DNA of 64,000 nucleotides from Symbiodinium sp. CCMP2592 (taxonomy: Eukaryota; Sar; Dinophyceae; Suessiales; Symbiodiniaceae): positions 344,094 to 408,093 of the forward strand of contig CAJNDT010002768.1 in the NCBI GenBank assembly GCA_905221615.1. Direction: 5' to 3'. This document shows, in pieces, positions 60,898 through 64,000 of the stretch. Every line of letters begins with the position of its first letter. The stretch's first letter is position 1. Under the pieces are notes generated by a model. The model made no database searches. It was not told where the DNA came from and saw only the letters and a list, made by a program, of their open reading frames with translations. The position numbers and the translations under genes are program-made.

Positions 60898-61000
60898 CCC
60901 TAGGGGTCAGAATAGCCCACAAGCCTTATACAGTATGGTCTTTGGGCCCACAAGCCCTAATATATATATATATATATATATGAGTCCTTAGATCCCTTGG
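60898..61000. mobile_element. MITE-S copy 4 with a (TA)n expansion
   Basis: CCTAGGGGTCAGAATAGCC to GAGTCCTTAGATCCCTTGGG; (TA)n at 60958..60981 inside the shared word AATATATGAGTCC. Confidence 0.75.
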
Positions 61001-61229
61001 GAACCCCAAACCCTGAACCCGATGCCCGCGTCGGGGGGGGCCTTCTCGGACCTCAGATGGCTGCTCACTGGGTTCGGGTCTTTTGCGACGTCAGATTTCG
61101 GGGCCATAGACTGATATACTAAGCTGACGATAAGGTTTAAATTACTATAGGTAGAGAGGTTTAGGGGTTTAGGGTTTAGGGCTTAAGGGTTTATAGAAAT
61201 TGGTAGGGGCCATAGATTGATATTCTTTG

Positions 61230-61416
61230 GGTTCGGCCCCCATACAGCAACAGTCTATAATAGGGCTGCTATTAAGGGCCTACTATATCTATATTTTGAA
61301 TACGGACCCGATATGGGAGTTTCCGAAAATAGGGGACCCTAGTATAGTTCCCTAAATAATAGGATCCCTATTATAAGGACCCCCAAATCAGGTACCCTAA
61401 TTTTTGGAAACTCCCA
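61230..61416. mobile_element. truncated MITE-M followed by MITE-F copy 7
   Basis: M left part GGGTTCGGCCCCCATACAGC stops at GAATACGGA. F copy 7 (61314..61416, TGGGAGTTTCCGAAAATAGG to complement) follows with TA on both sides. Confidence 0.85.
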
Positions 61417-61639
61417 TATACTAATATATAGGATGCTAAAAAATATTACTACAATAATTACTGTATTAGGGTTTGGGGCTTAGGCCTTGGTGATCTAACG
61501 ACTAAAAACCGAAGGCTCCAAAACATAATGACGTAACGTCGTTTGTGAAGGCACCTCGTTTCTAAACTAAAAACTCCCTCATCAGACGTTCGTAACACTT
61601 TACAAAAACGCCCATAAATTCTGATCATTTCCAAAGGTA

Positions 61640-61742
61640 ACTCCATACCCTACGAAGACAACCCGAGCTTCAGTGTGATTGGTGTGAAATTTGCATTCGC
61701 TGTCCTCGATGTGGCACAAGTAAACTGCATCATGCCGTGATC
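61640..61742 (-). CDS. candidate coding exon
   Basis: Minus frame RHDAVYLCHIEDSECKFH then TNHTEARVVFVGYGV. The plus strand over the same bases also reads protein-like (CDWCEICIRCPRCG), so strand is unresolved. Confidence 0.4.
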
Positions 61743-62038
61743 ACTTCCGAATCTGCGAAGCGCCGAAACTGTACCGAAATATGTCTAAGGTAAGCCCTCA
61801 GGCAACCCTATCCTAATGTTGAAGTCCCCACCTGTAGGGTCACAGCCTACCTTGTTTCGGGGTACCTACTTTTCTATAGAACAGATGCTATCCTGAAAAC
61901 TTGCTACCCTGAAAAGTGGTGTACCTCCAGGCAATAGACCCTAATCCCTAAACCCCCTAACCCCCCTAAACCCTAAACCGTGATCTCCCTAAACCCTAGA
62001 CCCTAATGGACCTAAACCCAAAACCCTACTACTACTAT

Positions 62039-62137
62039 TGTTGATGGACAAAATCCTGCATTACCCATTATAAGGAATATACCATAATTCCCATAGCTTA
62101 GAGTCATTAGGGTCATGCAGGATTTTGTCCATCAACA
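62039..62137. mobile_element. MITE-E copy 6
   Basis: TGTTGATGGACAAAATCCTG to complement, perfect arms; both arms share the same substitutions (GGACAAAA for ATATAAA), as expected of a distinct subfamily. Confidence 0.9.
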
Positions 62138-62149
62138 GTATCACAGACC

Positions 62150-62226
62150 CAGGTGCGGCTCCGCCCAGGAGGATGGCCCAGTACCGGTGGACGTTCTGCA
62201 GGGAGTTGCCCTGGAGGCGAGTAGTA
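62150..62226 (-). CDS. candidate coding mini-exon next to MITE-E
   Basis: Minus frame RLQGNSLQNVHRYWAILL then GGAAPGSV; GC-rich; 13 bases from MITE-E copy 6. Confidence 0.45.
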
Positions 62227-62641
62227 GTATTATTATGATTACTGTTTTTCGTAATTACTTATTGCTATTATGCTTATGATGACGATTATCCTTATTACTA
62301 CTATTACTCTGATTATAATATTGCTAAGACTATGATTGTTTATGTTCGGGATTTAGGGTGCGGGGGTCAAAAATGGTTTAGGGTCAAGAAGTCTAGGGTG
62401 GGGTTTCGGGTGTAGGCCCTCTAGGCCTTGTCTTAGGCTCATGCTTCGGCTCCGTTCAGGGTTCTCTGAACAGGTGGATTCGAAAGATTCCCACAAAGGG
62501 TTCTATGAGGTTTCGGATTTGGGAAACAGATGTGGCTTGTAGGGCTCGGGGGCCTTTGGGTTCAATTTCGGTTTGTACATATAGGGCTTAGGGCTCTGGG
62601 TGTGGAAAGAGGGTCTTTATGATCTGAGCATTGGGGTCCAG

Positions 62642-62786
62642 GGTTCGGGTGTTGGGATATCAGACCTTGATCATTTTGAATATTGCTCAATACTTGAACA
62701 TCCAACTCTGAACAAAAGCCAAAATCAAGCCTCTCAGCCCTCATCTCCAAGCCCTCAACCGTGATAGACCAACCCAACACCGAAGA
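62642..62786 (-). CDS. candidate coding exon
   Basis: Minus frame LGWSITVEGLEMRAERLD, FGFCSELDVQVLSNIQND, QGLISQHPNPGPQ; composition strongly protein-like. No family recognised. Confidence 0.5.
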
Positions 62787-63019
62787 CGGTGCCTCGAACC
62801 GGGCTCGAGTATACGATCCCTATGCAGAACCCTGTGTCCTTCCCTAACAAGGCCCCATGGGGTTTAGGGATGTTTAGGGTTTGGGTCAGGTTCATATCGG
62901 GGGACTCCTGAAAACCAGTGGTCCGTACGGTAAGGATCCCAGTACTTCGGGCGTCTCATTTCTTCAGCTTCCATGCCCCAAACCCCGAAACCCTACACCC
63001 CAAAGGCTAAACCCTAAGC

Positions 63020-63180
63020 ACCCCCTGAAAGCCAAAGTCCTGTGACTCCATCGGAAGTTCGCAGGAAAAAACTGTTAGTCACGTAACATGAAGCACCAAT
63101 ATAGAGGCCTGGACAAATCTCATAAAATGTTCCCCCACTTGGGTCTCTGAAATACCTTACCAAAATCACAGACACCCCAA
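63020..63180 (-). CDS. candidate coding exon
   Basis: Minus frame VSVILVRYFRDPSGGTFYE, ICPGLYIGASCYVTNSF, FLRTSDGVTGL. Upstream the frame runs into a decayed MITE-F right arm (TTTTCGGAAACTCCCAT, to about 63250). Confidence 0.5.
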
Positions 63181-63556
63181 CATCATATCTTAATGATTTT
63201 GAGATATAGGACTCCAAAGTAAGGCACCCCAAATTTTCGGAAACTCCCATAAGGCTATGCCAGGATGCTTCAGAATTGGGCCGCACGCCCCAGTGCAGCC
63301 TCCCACACGAGGAAAAGTGCGCAGGATTTGGCAGGGCTTAACTTCTTTTCTGTAATGCATTAGGGCTTAGGCAACCCGCTGGGACAATGACGATCACTAG
63401 CCAGGAGTCTCTTTCTGCGGATTGAAACCATTACCCTGAGGGACAAGGGCTCCATGTACCTACGTATGTAGTTCGGGCTGCGGCCCGGGTACTACAAGGC
63501 CAAAGTATGTACGAGGGGTACAAGGAATGATAGGGAATAGGTCGGTTTAAGATATT

Positions 63557-63718
63557 TCACAAGAACGTTCCAACATACCGTTTGCGGCTACTGTATATCC
63601 TGCCCTGCACGGCAAAACCCCTAAGTGGAGCAAGGAGCAGCACGACAAGGTCGATGCCAAGAAAGAGCCATGAGGATGCGAAGACCGGCCACACAAGCCT
63701 GGGCGCAAAACATAACCT
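63557..63718 (-). CDS. candidate terminal exon of a membrane protein
   Basis: Minus frame FAPRLVWPVFASSWLFLG, IDLVVLLLAPLRGFAVQG, RIYSSRKRYVGTFL, then TGA. About 25 hydrophobic residues followed by a basic segment read as one transmembrane helix with a cytosolic tail. Near the window edge, so upstream exons may lie outside. Confidence 0.5.
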   Translation of the reverse strand, partial: RLCFAPRLVWPVFASSWLFLGIDLVVLLLAPLRGFAVQGRIYSSRKRYVGTFL

Positions 63719-64000
63719 AAGGGGCAGGGAAACCGAGCCCCGAAAAACCGAAACCTCAAACTCCAAGTCCAACACTCCAGACCCCGAAGACCCGGCCTCC
63801 TCAACCCTAAAACGCACAGTCTCTAAACCCTGAACCCCAGACACAAACACCCACCCACCACAAAACATTCTGAAGATCTAGTGGTCGCGCAGCTTGGCTC
63901 CCACAAACAATCCCATCAGGGGGGCCCTCCCTGCCCCTGCCCCGGCGCCTGCCCTGCCCTGGCCTAGGATGCATCCCTGCAGACCCTTGGCAAGCCCAGT

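Overview
This window is nuclear DNA of a dinoflagellate, species not resolved. Two signals support this. On the minus strand at 9579..9558 there is a full match to the dinoflagellate spliced leader (DinoSL, core GTAGCCATTTTGGCTCAAG). Copies of the TTTAGGG telomere unit, mostly degenerate, are scattered through the rest of the window in both orientations. There are no bacterial operons, rRNA genes, convincing tRNA genes or CRISPR arrays.

Region 1 (1..1330): degenerate telomere-like DNA, one clean palindromic element, one truncated palindromic element and a short minus-strand coding-like island.

Region 2 (about 1329..9579, minus strand): an 8.2 kb non-LTR (LINE) retrotransposon copy. Read 5' to 3' it has DinoSL, a 297-nt leader, ORF1 (acidic N-terminus, coiled coil, then a basic domain), an APE-type endonuclease joined to a reverse transcriptase, a long extra ORF3 (putative signal peptide, Trp/Ser-rich stretch, then a Pro/Ala/Val-rich tail), a 3' UTR of about 47 nt and a run of seven A. 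It is broken by at least four frameshifts, and one in-frame TGA separates ORF1 from the endonuclease. Both ends abut telomere-like repeats. I saw no palindromic element inside it, although they are dense outside. The simplest reading is that a trans-spliced, polyadenylated LINE transcript was reverse transcribed and inserted into telomere-like DNA.

Region 3 (about 9.6..64 kb): a mosaic of three components. (a) Small palindromic elements of about 90-130 bp with 15-30 bp terminal inverted repeats (MITE-like). I sort them into some twenty families, labelled MITE-A to MITE-X here for convenience, of which three show target-site duplications (TA for A, 4 bp for D, 8 bp for one O copy). Several are nested. 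(b) Degenerate telomere-like tracts, minisatellites and microsatellites. (c) Short GC-richer single-copy islands, 60-300 bp long, with open frames that are mostly on the minus strand. A few end in a GTAAG or GTGAG donor. I read (c) as the mini-exons of one or more intron-rich minus-strand genes whose introns are packed with (a) and (b). None of these islands could be assigned to a family. Short open frames occur by chance, and several islands are also open on the plus strand, so individual exon calls are low to moderate confidence. At 12736..13084 a nested MITE sits inside what looks like one continuous coding stretch, which makes it a candidate introner (transposon-born intron).
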